From Pomphorhynchus laevis (lineage: Eukaryota > Acanthocephala > Palaeacanthocephala > Echinorhynchida > Pomphorhynchidae): a DNA stretch of 64,000 nt. The notes below the pieces were generated by a model. The model did no database searches and was not told the DNA's origin. It was given only the letters and a program-made list of their open reading frames with translations. The DNA lies in assembly GCA_012934845.2 (NCBI GenBank), contig WNNJ02002961.1, forward strand, positions 1-64,000, given 5' to 3'. The position numbers and the translations under genes are program-made. How positions within the stretch are numbered: position 1 is the stretch's first letter; each line of letters starts with the position of its first letter. Positions 51,268-62,400 of the stretch are shown piece by piece.

Positions 51268-51729
51268 TCATTCCAACCGACAAATTTCTCGTTTTGAATA
51301 TCTTCCAAAATAAAACTGTGAAGGGTTAAGGTGAGCAAGGCTTGCCGTATCCATGCTCAGCTGGAACCTATATCTAGAGCTCCAGTATTCATTCGAGAAG
51401 GCCTGTCTGGCGGAAACAGAGAGATTGGGAAGGTGTAGCATTTTAGCCAGGACCTTGAGTTTTGTTGGAGTGGGATTGTATATGCGACCTTTATAGGTAG
51501 TCGAAAGCAACGCGGTAGCTTGCGATGAGAGATAAGAATTAAATTCAGTCAAACTCTCATTACCAATTCTGGGAAAGAGTTGGATACCTGCCTGAAAGAA
51601 GGCAACTCTGATGGGATCAAAGTCTCTTTCTAAGCAACATATATTCCTCAATCCTAAGCGAATTAGTTCATGAGAGGTGGACAGTTGTTGACGCGACTGC
51701 TCAGTAAAGATTGGTTTCAACAACCACAT
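51268..51729 (-). CDS. Open frame of a LINE or associated element, unrecognised
   Basis: 153 residues, upstream of the RT on the same strand. Features: CCLERDFDPIRVAFFQAGIQ, LSSQATALLSTTYKGR, RQAFSNEYWSSRYRFQLSMD. I recognise no domain. Its place between a zinc-knuckle ORF and RT suggests it belongs to this LINE or a neighbour inserted in it. Confidence 0.4.
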   Translation of the reverse strand: MWLLKPIFTEQSRQQLSTSHELIRLGLRNICCLERDFDPIRVAFFQAGIQLFPRIGNESLTEFNSYLSSQATALLSTTYKGRIYNPTPTKLKVLAKMLHLPNLSVSARQAFSNEYWSSRYRFQLSMDTASLAHLNPSQFYFGRYSKREICRLE

Positions 51730-51863
51730 CTTATGTATCAGTAATATATCGAGGAGAGAATTAGTTGTTGAGCAATGAAAGGTGGTGAAGATGGTTTGTG
51801 AATACTAAGAGCTGAAATACCTACTAAATTCCACTGAATATATTCAGTGAAAACGAATTTTGA

Positions 51864-52530
51864 CTACTTCCCATTGATTGGCTTACTGGTTGAATAGACA
51901 TGCCAACTAGTCAGCCTCAGCAGTTGAAAATTACCCTTTTTACTACTAATTCCAACAGCAGTCGCATCCATCCCTTCTGAAGTGTTGTGGTTGAGTTCAA
52001 CTGATGGGTTCTCATCTTTTCCCGCTCCCGCATTCGTCCAGTTTCCTTTCTTCTTTTGAAGCTTTAAGTTGGGAAGATCGGAATACGCTGTTTTCTTTTT
52101 TGTTGAGGTTAAATTGAACTTGTGTCGGAAAAGGAGTTCATATTCAAGGTATAGAAAATTAGTCACCTTTTCCAATTTTCACCGTCGCATTCATGGACGC
52201 TTCCTTGAGCTCGTCAATAATATGAGTAAATTCTTCTATTAATGTCTCAGATGTAGAAGGCTGAGCGCAGTCAGCTACAACAACTGAAGGGTTGCTCTTA
52301 GGATGTTGATACTTAGCATGATAAGCCTAAAAGTACTGGCATTTACATGACCATGCCGAGGGGTTGATGCTACAATTTGGATAGATTGGAAATAAGCGTG
52401 TGCAACCTCACTAGAGTGTTTGTCGGGGCAAATCGGGCATCTCTTTTCGATTTACACGGAAATTCGCAATGCTCCCATTCGTGACAGTTTTGGCAGTCGG
52501 GGTAATGTATTTATCACACGCAATGAGGCT
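51864..52530 (-). pseudogene. LINE ORF1-like (zinc knuckle) region
   Basis: The frame 51,864-52,175 is hydrophilic and Lys/Asn-rich; just upstream (about 52,440-52,520) the minus strand reads DCQNCHEWEHCEFPCKS and RFAPTN, resembling the zinc knuckles of jockey/I-type ORF1 proteins. Fragmented, no continuous ORF1. Confidence 0.45.
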
Positions 52531-53145
52531 GAAAATTAGATTTGACCGCAGGAAGGGATTGTGCTTTTAGTTTTCCAATCATAATGCATTTGAGGTGGTG
52601 ATGCAGAATGCAATTGGTATCGTTATTCCGGATTTGCCTTTTATAAAACGTATGTTTCGTATATCGAATTTATTCTGGAGGGCTAAAAATCTTATTCGTC
52701 CATGTCTGGTTGTATGTTCGTAATTTTTAGAGTCACCATAATATATTTATGTTTAACGGAATCGAATTCGCGCAAGGTAGATTTGAAGATAACAACATAA
52801 GCTTTTGGGAGGTCATCATATATCAAAAGATATACGGAATGTACCCGAGAATTTTTGGGCAGAGTTATAAACTACTCGATTAGCGTAATAAATTAAGAAA
52901 GGCATGAATGACAGTTAAAAATAGTCCGTAATCACAATTAATGTACTAACCTTTATCTCTACCAAGTTAACTACCTTCCTTGATGGAGGAAGTTCGACTG
53001 TGAGTCCTTTATTAGTACTTAACAATCCTGATCCATAAATTCTATTCGACGAAATGTTTATTTTGGTCATTTCTTGAAGACGTTTGATCCTCCGTCGTTG
53101 CACTGTTTACTCATTTTTGTGGAGTGGATGCACAAAATATATTAC

Positions 53146-53275
53146 CTCAGAAATATTATGCAAAAATATTATTATACACAAATTAATATTATCACAGAAA
53201 TATTATGCAAAAATATTATTATACACAAATTAATATTATCACAGAAATATTATGCACAAAAATATTAGCATAGAT
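53146..53275. repeat. Tandem repeat, 47-bp period
   Basis: CAGAAATATTATGCAAAAAT begins at about 53,148, 53,195 and 53,242; nearly three copies. A frame through it is an artefact. Confidence 0.9.
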
Positions 53276-53279
53276 GGTT

Positions 53280-54165
53280 CGATAAAAAAAGTTGCATCAA
53301 AATATTTCTCAAACAGCCATACGTCCTTAGTTGTTGTAATAATCAAATTTAAACTGTTTCAATTTTCAATGGTTTTTCAACGGCTCTTGTGATTTCTAAC
53401 TAATTTATTGCTAATGAACGTAGCTCCACAATAAGATTGTAATTTCTGCAAAATTAAGAATTACATACCCGACTCTAATGGAAACTGCAGTAAGCACAAT
53501 TTTTAAAAATATTCAACTTTCAACAAGCCAGTCATTGATGCTTGTTGAAAATGCTCTCGGCTTTGGCAAAAGAATAAAAAATATTTGCATATGCATGTCG
53601 ATAACAATCAATACGGTTGGATACTCTGAAGGCAGTCTGTGTGCTGTGCAATTAAACAACCAAAATTTTTAAGGAGTAAAGCATCTTAAAAGTATTTAAA
53701 AAGTATCTTAACTATTTCACGCAACGGCGTATTCGAGAGATAAGAGCACCAAAAGACGTTTAAAACTTTTGCAAATATTTGAACAAATGCCACGGATGCA
53801 AGTTTTATTTGACAATACAAAGAAGTCGAACAGAGCAGAATTCATCATAACGTAACCAGTCACGAATACACGCCATATAAGTTGGTGTGTCATTGCTTGT
53901 GCATTCCTCCACCTGTAACCTATATACGCCGGTAATAAGTTATAATATTGTGGTCATTAATAATTAGATCGTTAGTCATGTGTAAAAATGTTATTAATAT
54001 TATTCATTGGCTTTTTAAGGCACATTTGCAGACAATATAATTTTTTCAGTAAACAAACTATTTATTAATTAAATAATATAAAAATACTAAAAATAATATT
54101 AATTATTATTCAGAAATAACACAGAGAACTTGTCAGGAAGTAATAGAAACAGAAACTTCAAATGG
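53280..54165. other. Gene-free stretch
   Basis: Short frames only; none with a recognisable domain. Confidence 0.35.
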
Positions 54166-54169
54166 TAGG

Positions 54170-54500
54170 TGATGGGATCTACATACGATTGTCATCGTAA
54201 TTCCGTCATTTGTCATCTTGGTGGATCCTTAATGTCAGTCCCAATCGTAATGTCATCGATTTAGATATCAATACCGAAATATTTGCCTTTGATGAACAAT
54301 TAATCGCCCCTGAATGAGCGAATGCATTCTACATAGTCGTAAAGTTTATAAACTTTAACCGGTCCAATTCCTCTTGTAGTTGAAAACATCATTGTGATTA
54401 AAGTACCTTGCTCGGCTTCCACTATTCTTTCGTTGTATTTGCCCCTTTCAGGCTCTTCGTGATTTTTTAATGGGTATGTAGAAAATAATAACAAATACGT
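54170..54500 (-). pseudogene. C-terminal piece of the TQxDP/YADD retroelement
   Basis: Minus strand 54,300-54,494 reads ERGKYNERIVEAEQGTLITM and MFSTTRGIGPVKVYK, which matches the YN-R---VEHG-F-PLVFS--GG-G tail found after RT in the family at 34.5-36.7 kb. Isolated fragment. Confidence 0.55.
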
Positions 54501-54889
54501 AATTAACCATTTAAAATATATGCTAATAATTTATGTTATTTGGAAATATTTACATCTTATGATATTTCAAAAAAACGTTTATAAAAAATACTATAGCATG
54601 TTTTAAAAAAAGTTTATAGTATTTTCATTTATTTAAATATATATTTAATTTTATATTCTTTTTATTATTTATTATAATTTTACTATAAAAGTGAAAAAAA
54701 TAAAATTTGTAGACTTGAATTCATGTTGTTCCTCATATGAATTAATGATCGTTTTATAGACATGATATGAAAATGTCACGTCTATTTTTCATATCATAAA
54801 ATTATATTATAAATAATATATTACAAAGTGAAGAAATATAAAAAAAACTTCAAAATATTATTATCGAAATATTAATGTATCATTCCAAC

Positions 54890-55080
54890 CCCGCCATGGC
54901 CGGTCCCAAGCCCATGCTGAGAAAAGAGGGTTGGTGATACACTTCGTGACAAGCCAGCCGTAGTAAAACAAAACCGTATCATTAACATTATGAATTTATG
55001 TCTTGATAAACTTCGCGAAAGGCAACTACAATGGTACGGTCACGTTCTGCGCACAAACGATAGAACCATTTAGAAACAGA
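54890..55080 (+). mobile_element. LINE remnant (QLQWYGHVLR tail)
   Basis: DKLRERQLQWYGHVLRTNDR at about 55,010-55,065 is the C-terminal block of RTE/CR1-like LINE proteins. Upstream, 54,888-54,940 carries GCCGGTCCCAAGCCC and arms CCAACCC/GGGTTGG. Confidence 0.6.
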
Positions 55081-55658
55081 AAAGGTGAACACCGTAACAA
55101 ATTGAAACAAACGCAGAAATAGTAAAAGTCAATTCAGCTAACTGATTTTGCGTATTTAATATAATTATAAAATAAAAATAAATAAAAATTAAAAAGCAAA
55201 ATAAAAGATAAAACTAATAATGCTAAATCAATAAATCAAAATTTTATAATTTGATAATAAATAATTATAAATAATTGTTTCGGCTTTTTATAAGGTTTTA
55301 TATATATCTTTTATAAGATTTTACGATATAAATTAAAAAAGTAGTTTAAATTGATGTTAATTTAATGTTCATATCTAGATATATACCTTCTTTATCATCA
55401 ACATTGGTTTTATTAAGAATAAGGCTACCTGGATAAATTTGTTCATTTATTGAATTAAAATTGTTAGAGTTAATTACTCATATATCATCAACATATCGAA
55501 ACATATATTTCATATCTTTTTATAATTTAGATTTATTTTCTTATAATTTATATTTATTTTTTAAACAGCTATGTACAAATTCATATTCTATGAAGCTTAA
55601 ATATAAGTTAACTATAATTGGGCTACTATTACATCCCATTGGAACGCATTTTATTTGT

Positions 55659-55892
55659 TTAAATATATATGTCCCTACCTTTAAATAATTTTGATTTATT
55701 TAAATATTTAAGGATTATAAATTTGATCCCTATTTGAATGAAAATTATTAGAGTTAAATACACATATATCATCAATATATATTTCATATCTTTATATAAT
55801 TTAGATTTAGTTTTTACACAGTTATGAATAAATTCATATTCTATAAAGCTTAAAAATAAGTCAGCGATAATTAGGCTACTAATACCTCTCAT
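55659..55892 (-). pseudogene. PLE RT duplicated fragment
   Basis: Contains GISSLIIADLFLSFIEYEFI, the motif B region. It is one of four local repeats of this RT piece between about 55,480 and 56,580; the copies at about 55,880-56,080 and 56,150-56,345 are almost identical, offset near 266 bases. Confidence 0.7.
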
Positions 55893-56336
55893 TGGGACAC
55901 CTTTTACTTGTCTAAATATAGATGTTCATACTTTTAAATAATTTTGATTTATTAAAATATTTAAGGATTTTAATATCTACTAAATTTGTATTATTAAGAA
56001 TAAGGCTACCCTGATTTGTTCACTTTAGAACAAGAATTGTTAGAGTTTACAAATATTATCAATGTATCCAAACATATATTTCATATCTTTATATAATTTA
56101 GATTTAGTTTTTACACAGTTATGAATAAATTCTTATTCTATAAAGCTTAAAAATAAGTCAGCGATAATTAGGCTACTAATACCTCTCATTGGGACACCTT
56201 TTACTTGTCTAAATATAGATGTTCATACTTTTAAATAATTTTGATTTATTAAAATATTTAAGGATTTTAATATCTACTAAATTTGTATTATTAAGAATAA
56301 GGCTACCCTGATTTGTTCACTTTAGAACAAGAATTG

Positions 56337-56579
56337 TTAGAGTTTACAAATATTATCAATGTATCGAAACATATATATATATATATGTTTAGATTTAGTT
56401 TTTACACAGTTATGAACAAATTCATATTCTATAAAGCTTAAAAACAAGTCAGCTATAATTGGGCTACTATTACCACCTATTGAAACATCTTTTATTTGTA
56501 TAAATATAGATGTCCCTACTTTTAAATAATTTAGATTTATCAAAATATTTAAGGATTCTATTAATTCAATTTTATCCAT
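56337..56579 (-). pseudogene. PLE RT, motif B/C segment
   Basis: Reads KVGTSIFIQIKDVSIGGNSS then PIIADLFLSF and MFRYIDNICKL; the catalytic YIDD is YIDN and GVPMGG is DVSIGG, so the enzyme part is eroded. A short TA tract interrupts the interval before YID. Confidence 0.75.
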
Positions 56580-56594
56580 ATATTTATATTTATT

Positions 56595-56894
56595 TTATTG
56601 TTTAATTTTTGTTAAATATGCGTTATAATTATTATAACATATATATGTATATATTTTTCCGAATATAAGATTAATTAATTTTACTAACGCTTCTTTAATA
56701 TCTACTAAATCTAAATTAGTATAAAGCGGACTAAAATCGTATGTATTTATATTTTGAAAGTTTATTCCTTTTGTCTGTTCTAAAAATTCTTTTGTAGAAT
56801 TAATACTGAAATAGTGTTTTATATCAGTATTAATTTCGATTATCTTGCAATATTTTTTAAAGTGTGCTTTAATTGCTTTAAGTATTTTATTCAT
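56595..56894 (-). pseudogene. PLE RT, motif A segment
   Basis: Contains HYFSINSTKEFLEQTKGINF and YDFSPLYTNLDLVDIKEAL. F-PLYTNL is the motif A core; this stretch is open where copies 1 and 4 are frame-shifted. Confidence 0.8.
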
Positions 56895-57039
56895 ATAGAC
56901 ATAAAGTGGTTTTTATGTACATTTAAACGCACTACATATGAACCTATGTTTTATTGGATTTTTATGTAATTTTGGATTCCAATATAATATAGGTATAGTT
57001 TTATTATCTGATTAAATATACGGTTTAATATTATAAATA

Positions 57040-57318
57040 TTAAACCTTTATACCCTTTTTATTCAATATTAAACAGTGTCTTGTAATAATTGTTTCAAAA
57101 CTCAACTCACTACGTTCATATGTTGGATTTACATTTAAATCATTAGAATTAACCTCTTTCACTAGTATATCATAATAAAGCTTTTTGCATATGAAGACAA
57201 AGTTATTACTAGCTTTATCAATAGTTGTTATTATATAGTTATGCTTTAATTTAGTAAGTTCTGTATAGATATTTTTATAAATTTGATATTTCCTTTTATA
57301 ATTGTTTGTTATTTTCAT
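57040..57318 (-). pseudogene. PLE RT, N-terminal segment
   Basis: Reads KHNYIITTIDKASNNFVFIC, the DK--N motif that opens PLE reverse transcriptases, followed by CKKLYYDILVKEVNSND as in copy 1. Confidence 0.8.
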
Positions 57319-57905
57319 TTTCTCTCTAATTTTATCAAATATATAAGTTTTCCAAATGTTTATCTTTGATGTATTTAAGCTTTTACTATAAATCAGCTTA
57401 GCATTTAATTGGTAAGCATTTAAGTAATAATATAACGAATTGTAAACTTTTTCTTAGTTTGATATTATTTAATCTATATATTATACGCTTTTAATAGCAT
57501 TTTCCTTGATATATCATTGATATATTATTTCCTATTTATAACATCTGCATTAATTCAAATAATAATTATAATTTATAAATCATTATATAACGAATAGTAA
57601 ATTTTATTTCTATTGTTATTATTTAATTTATATTTATACCCTTTCGATAGCATTTTCCTTAATTTATTGTTTTCAATTAATTCAAGATTATGAGTACATA
57701 TATGTTCATTCATTTTATCAAAATTAGAACTTCTGCAATTGCATTCAGTTTCTATAATGTTTCTAATATTATCGTTACATATTGATTTTAATTCTTTATT
57801 ATAATTAAAAAAATTTCGTCCTAATGATGGTAGGAGGTTATACCTTATTTTAGGAATATATTTACTTAAATCTGACTTTATTATTTCTTTACTTTTAGAA
57901 TTATT

Positions 57906-58190
57906 TTAAAGTCCGGCTATATTTATGTTATCTATACATCTATTAATAAAGTTTATGGTTAATGTATATTTTCTATTGTTATTATTAACATTTATTGTCC
58001 GATTATAGTATTTTACAGTACAATAACTGTCTATTATACAATAGGCATACCTATCATAAACGTAAATTAATCCTTGATTTATTGAACAAATAATTTCTTT
58101 AGAAAAACTTCGTATATTTACATAAAGATTTTTTAGCATTTTATATCTTAAAAGTTGTTTTAATATTTCTAATTGTTCATTTATATGCAC
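57906..58190 (-). pseudogene. PLE linker region
   Basis: 94 residues between GIY-YIG and RT, Asn/Ile-rich, no recognised domain. It overlaps the end of the endonuclease frame by ten bases in another frame. Confidence 0.5.
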
Positions 58191-58606
58191 ATATATACAT
58201 AACTTTTTAATATTTTTAACTCTATTTTTCTTATTCCTTTTATCGCAATGACTTCTTTAACCGAATTATTATAATATAGTTGTTTATTATGTATTATACT
58301 ACTTCTGCCAATTCCTTGTACCACGTAATTCAATCCTAATGGGTACATGGAATTAAGCGTTTTAATCCAAAAATCTTCTTTTTCTAATAGTTTTTGATTT
58401 AATATTGAAATGTTTTCTTCGATAATATGTTCTAAAATAAATAATTTACAGTTTTTAATATCATGTCCTATTAATCTCATATGTTTATGAAATATAGTTT
58501 GACTATTATGCTGTATATTATATATGTGTTGCCTAAACCTAGTTTTTAACATTTGATATGTTTTTCCTATATATTGCAATCCACATGTACATTGTATAAG
58601 ATACAC
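58181..58606 (-). CDS. GIY-YIG endonuclease of PLE
   Basis: Residues 1-14 give YLIQCTCGLQYIGKT, the YLI-C--C---YIG-T form of GIY-YIG, followed by a catalytic Arg in LKTRFRQH (about residue 23), RLIGHDIKNCKLFILE (about 46-61) and the conserved Glu in LLEKEDFWIKTLNS (about 76). Upstream in frame (to about 58,690) the sequence has Cys residues NNCNCNTAGVV, the Cys-rich lead-in typical of these domains. It nicks target DNA for reverse transcription. The domain core looks intact although the element is not. Confidence 0.88.
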   Translation of the reverse strand: MYLIQCTCGLQYIGKTYQMLKTRFRQHIYNIQHNSQTIFHKHMRLIGHDIKNCKLFILEHIIEENISILNQKLLEKEDFWIKTLNSMYPLGLNYVVQGIGRSSIIHNKQLYYNNSVKEVIAIKGIRKIELKILKSYVYMCI

Positions 58607-58730
58607 TACACCTGCGGTATTGCAGTTACAATTATTATTAATATTTAATGAAAAACATTTGTTTGTCGTATTACTTACGATACAATTATTATTTATAACA
58701 TCACAAACTATACAATTTTAATATTTAAAT

Positions 58731-59535
58731 ATTAAAAATATTAAATTTTTAATATTAATTTTAATATTAATTTAATTTTAATATTAATTTTTAAATATTA
58801 ATTTTTTAATATTTGTCTATTTTTCATATTCTTTTTATCACCATGACTTCTTGGTTTGCGTTTAACTGGATTATTATAATATAGTTTATGTATTATACTA
58901 CTTATTATTATCACTGTGATGTTATTATTTATAACATCACAAACTACACAATTTTTTTCTGTTCCAACAAATAATGCTATAATGACATGTTTTAATCATT
59001 AAGGAAACAATGAATTATTTTCGTTAAATCTAAAAGCAAAATATCCATAATAATGTTGATAAAATGTATTTTTTATTAATTATAAGTTTATGGTGTCAAC
59101 ATTATTAGTCATGAAATTAATGTCGACAAACTGGTGAAGTTTAGTGATGCCTTTCCCGTTTAATCAGAAATGTCGTAAATAAAATTGAGCGATAGACTAA
59201 GTAACCTAACACTACTGCAATTAACAATTTTCTACATTATAGGGCTGCTTCGCTCACTAGTTATCTTCAAATAATATCTTCAAATGCGTCTTTTATCATG
59301 AATTTATGTTCTACAAAATACACTGAAAAGTTAATAATGACTTGCCGTTTGTATTTGCTCTGAAGTTTAGATAAATTTAAGCATTCGTTGGCTTTACACA
59401 AAAAAGCAAAAGTTTGCACTTTAAAATGCTTATTCATCTTTTGCATAATGTATATCAGACAAAGTTTTAAAAACGTATTTATTCAGTTACTTATTTCACA
59501 TATATACCCTAAATGAGTTTCGAAATTCAATAGGC
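58731..59535. other. Gene-free stretch
   Basis: Begins with ATTTTTAATATTAATTT repeats (58,730-58,815) and a short duplicate of the PLE 5' region (about 58,830-58,960). Nothing else recognised. Confidence 0.4.
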
Positions 59536-59554
59536 AAAGTTGACAATGGATTGT

Positions 59555-59775
59555 AAAGAAATAAAGTTGGATGCTAAAAAAATAAGATTTGATGCTAAAG
59601 AAATAAAATTGGATGTTAAAGAAATAAAGTTAAATGCTACAGAAAAAAGATTGGATGCTAAAGAAATAAATTTGGATGCTAAAGAAATAAGGTTGGATGC
59701 TAAAGAAATAAAGTTGGATGCTAAATAAATAAGGTTGGATGCTAAAGAAATCAGGTTGCATGTTAAATAAATAAA
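59555..59775 (+). repeat. 21-bp minisatellite
   Basis: GCTAAAGAAATAAAGTTGGAT repeats about ten times. The first nine keep one open frame encoding LDAKEIK units. It lacks any flanking coding context, so I read it as a minisatellite. Confidence 0.9.
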
Positions 59776-60060
59776 GTTGAATCCTGAAAGTTGGATTAAG
59801 GCAACTTGGTCAGGTTGAATCAGGTTGGATTAAGGCAACTTGACTCTTACACGTTTTTAATAATCAAATATATTTCACTAATATATGCTAGATTACCGAT
59901 CAAATTTCAATTTACTTTTGAGGATTAAAAATACTTTTAAGCGCTTAATGTTCACATAAATTTATAAATTGTTAAATTGATAAAACAGATCAATTTGCTT
60001 TGATATGCCTGTGCAGTCATGGTTACCATTGAAATTTTGATGACTATTTCTATTCTGCAC

Positions 60061-60205
60061 GCTGCTTTAATCCTATCTACAAGCCAACATCAGTACGCTA
60101 CATTTCGGTATTGGTGAACCTCGTCAGTTACCTACCCGATACCTACATTTAACGTTTCGGTCCTTTTAATGTTGGTTGACGATGACTCGACTCGTCTGCT
60201 TTTCT
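60061..60205 (-). repeat. Family A repeat, best core
   Basis: Minus strand: CUGACGA, GGU/ACC stem II, GAAA, UGUAGCGUA, CUGAUG. Upstream GGACC-GAAAC is also kept. Arms GGTATCGG/CCAATACC and CCAACATT/GATGTTGG surround it. Both a classic minimal reading and the reversed-order reading can be drawn. A shorter copy lies at 60,425-60,505. Confidence 0.55.
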
Positions 60206-60574
60206 TGGCAATTAGATTTAAGAAAATAATTTCGTCTTACATTTTACAAATTCTATTGAAATCATTTCTGATTTCAAATTAAATCAGCGTTGGTAGGGAA
60301 ATGATCTACCTTCAATTTGAAAATCTACATATTTCTCCTAATGATTACTATTATAAAACTAGTCATATATAGTTTGTCTTCTAATTTTATGTTGACATAC
60401 CTGGGCAGTCATTATTACCATTGAAATTTTGATAACTAATTTTATTCTGCACACTACTTAAATAATCCTATCTATAAGAAAACAAAAGTACGCTAAAATC
60501 AGCATTACGCGGATTTCAATAAAATTTGCAAAATATACGACGAAAGGCTAAATGTAAGAATAAATTTGCAAAAT

Positions 60575-61010
60575 GCATAGATGTTGAATCAGATAATAAA
60601 ACTGTACCTATATTATATTGGAATCCAAAATTGCATATAAATCCAATAAAACATATGCTCATAGGTAGCGCGTATAAATTACATTAAAACCACTTTATGT
60701 CTATTTGAATAAAATACTTAAAGTAATTAAAGCTCACTTCAAAAAATATTGTAAAGTAATCGAAATTAATACTGGTATAAAACACTATTTCAGTATTAAT
60801 TCTACAGAAGAATTTTAGAACACACAAAAGGAATAAATTTTCAGAATATAAATACGGACGATTTTAGTACTCTTTATACAAATCTAGATTTAGTAGATAT
60901 TAAAGAAGCGTTAGTAAAATTAATTAATCTTATATTCGGAAAAAGATATACATATATATGCTATAATAACTAAAACGCATATCTAACAATATATAATATA
61001 TATTTATATA
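60575..61010 (+). mobile_element. Penelope-like element, copy 4 fragment
   Basis: Starts at the PILYWNPKL block and ends after motif A; 60,835-60,960 matches 6,935-7,070 of copy 1 almost base for base, including the same frame break in TKEF-RTHKR. This shared break means both descend from one already broken copy or were homogenised. Confidence 0.8.
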
Positions 61011-61377
61011 TAATATTTTTATACAATATTTTTAGTGTATTTAAATTACTTTAAGTATTTTATTAATGTAAACAGAAAGTGGTTTTAATGTACTTTGAAA
61101 ATCACTAAAGCTTTTATAAAGCTTTTATTTAATATATATTAATATATATTTATATATTTATATATCTTATATATTAAATTTTAAAAAGTTGATAATGATC
61201 CATTATTGATAAAGAATTATGGATCAAAATAAATAGGAAAATTAATTGAATATTTCTAAAACATGTTAGCATCTTCAGAAAATAATCTTCAAAAAATTTT
61301 CTGAAGGTTAAATATATAATTTTTGAAGGTTAAATATACTCAGTTATCTGATCTGATTTAGTAAATTAAAATGTCAA

Positions 61378-61480
61378 TAAAGCAGACGAGTCGACTCATA
61401 GTCAGCCAACATTAAAAGAACCAAATTGTTAAACGTAGGTGTTGGGTCAGTCGCTAATGAGGGTCAGCAATACTGAATTA
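61378..61480 (+). repeat. Family A repeat, + orientation
   Basis: GCAGACGAGTCGACTCATAG, GTCAGCCAACATTAAAAG and a GCUAAUGA box; GAAAC reads CAAAUU. Eroded. Confidence 0.6.
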
Positions 61481-61489
61481 TTGCATTTT

Positions 61490-61680
61490 AATATTTAATA
61501 TATTAAAATGTATGCGTTTTAATATTTAATATAAGAGTGCATTTTAGTATTTAACTTAGTTTGCATTTTAATATTTCATATAAATATTAAAATGCATTTA
61601 ATATTGCATTATTATATAAATGCAATATTAAGTTTGCATTTTAATATTTAATATAAACCCTATAATGTATTATTTTAATA
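61490..61680. repeat. Interspersed TGCATTTTAATATTTAATAT repeat
   Basis: The motif recurs about six times with irregular spacing. No genes. Confidence 0.7.
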
Positions 61681-61990
61681 TAATTTTATTAGAACGAAAT
61701 TTTGCTATAAATAATAAAACTTATTGTAGTTCCTATATTGTTGGTGGATTTTTAGTAATTCATATTGGTAGACGTCGAGATACCAACCGGATGAGTTGCA
61801 AAATGCCAAAATAAATTTTGTTATTATTCTCGTTTTCAAAATGATATGACGTTTATCAAAAAAATTTAGAAAGAATATCCCAAATATTGACACTAGAATA
61901 ATAATGACTGTTATTAGCAAAAGCAGATGCTGCAACTGAAACGAATTTTCAGAAGGAAAGCATTTTTGCAAATTGTACCATCAATCGAGA

Positions 61991-62068
61991 AATGTCATTC
62001 AATGCTGGTACAAAATGATTTATAGATTAAATATGGCATTTCATCATGGTGTTGTACGACACATCATT
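61991..62068 (+). repeat. Direct repeat, pairs with 63,163-63,240
   Basis: GGTACAAAATGATTTAT and TTTCATCATGGTGTTGTA occur at both sites in the same orientation, bracketing the retroelement fragment between them. Confidence 0.7.
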
Positions 62069-62400
62069 AAATTATTTTTTTCAAAAGGATATTATTATTT
62101 AATACAGCTCTGGTTCCTGCAAATGGGTCCAATGTTAATAATGTTAATATATTAATTTGATTTACAAAACAAAAGAAAATTGTGTGATTTGCATTTCAAT
62201 GTCTAAGACCATAGGTATCAGTGAATTGAGTTTGGACCGCGGTGCTCGGAAACATTGTGATATCGACATGGCTAGATCAACACCAATTTGCGTGCGGAGC
62301 CACGTTTTTACACTGGAAATCATTATATTATTAATTTTTTATTTTTTAGAAAAAAATTATTGTAAATTAAATAAACACAAGACTTTTAAAGTTCCCTAAC

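Larger units (their letters stand above)
55110..58730 (-). mobile_element. Penelope-like element, copy 3, GIY-YIG before RT (Naiad-type)
   Basis: Reading the minus strand: a Cys-rich stretch and GIY-YIG endonuclease (58,700-58,181), a linker (58,190-57,320), RT fingers (57,318-57,040), RT motif A (56,894-56,595), and RT motifs B/C (56,579 and repeats to about 55,480), then the AT-rich end with AGCTGATTTTG near 55,140. An N-terminal GIY-YIG is the permuted order described for Naiad/Chlamys PLEs; canonical PLEs have it at the C-terminus. Several frame breaks and duplications make this copy dead. Confidence 0.8.

Noticed and set aside
61705-61971. Hydrophobic 88-residue frame as a membrane protein gene
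   Set aside because: The hydrophobicity follows from AT-rich codons; no homology recognised and no supporting context.
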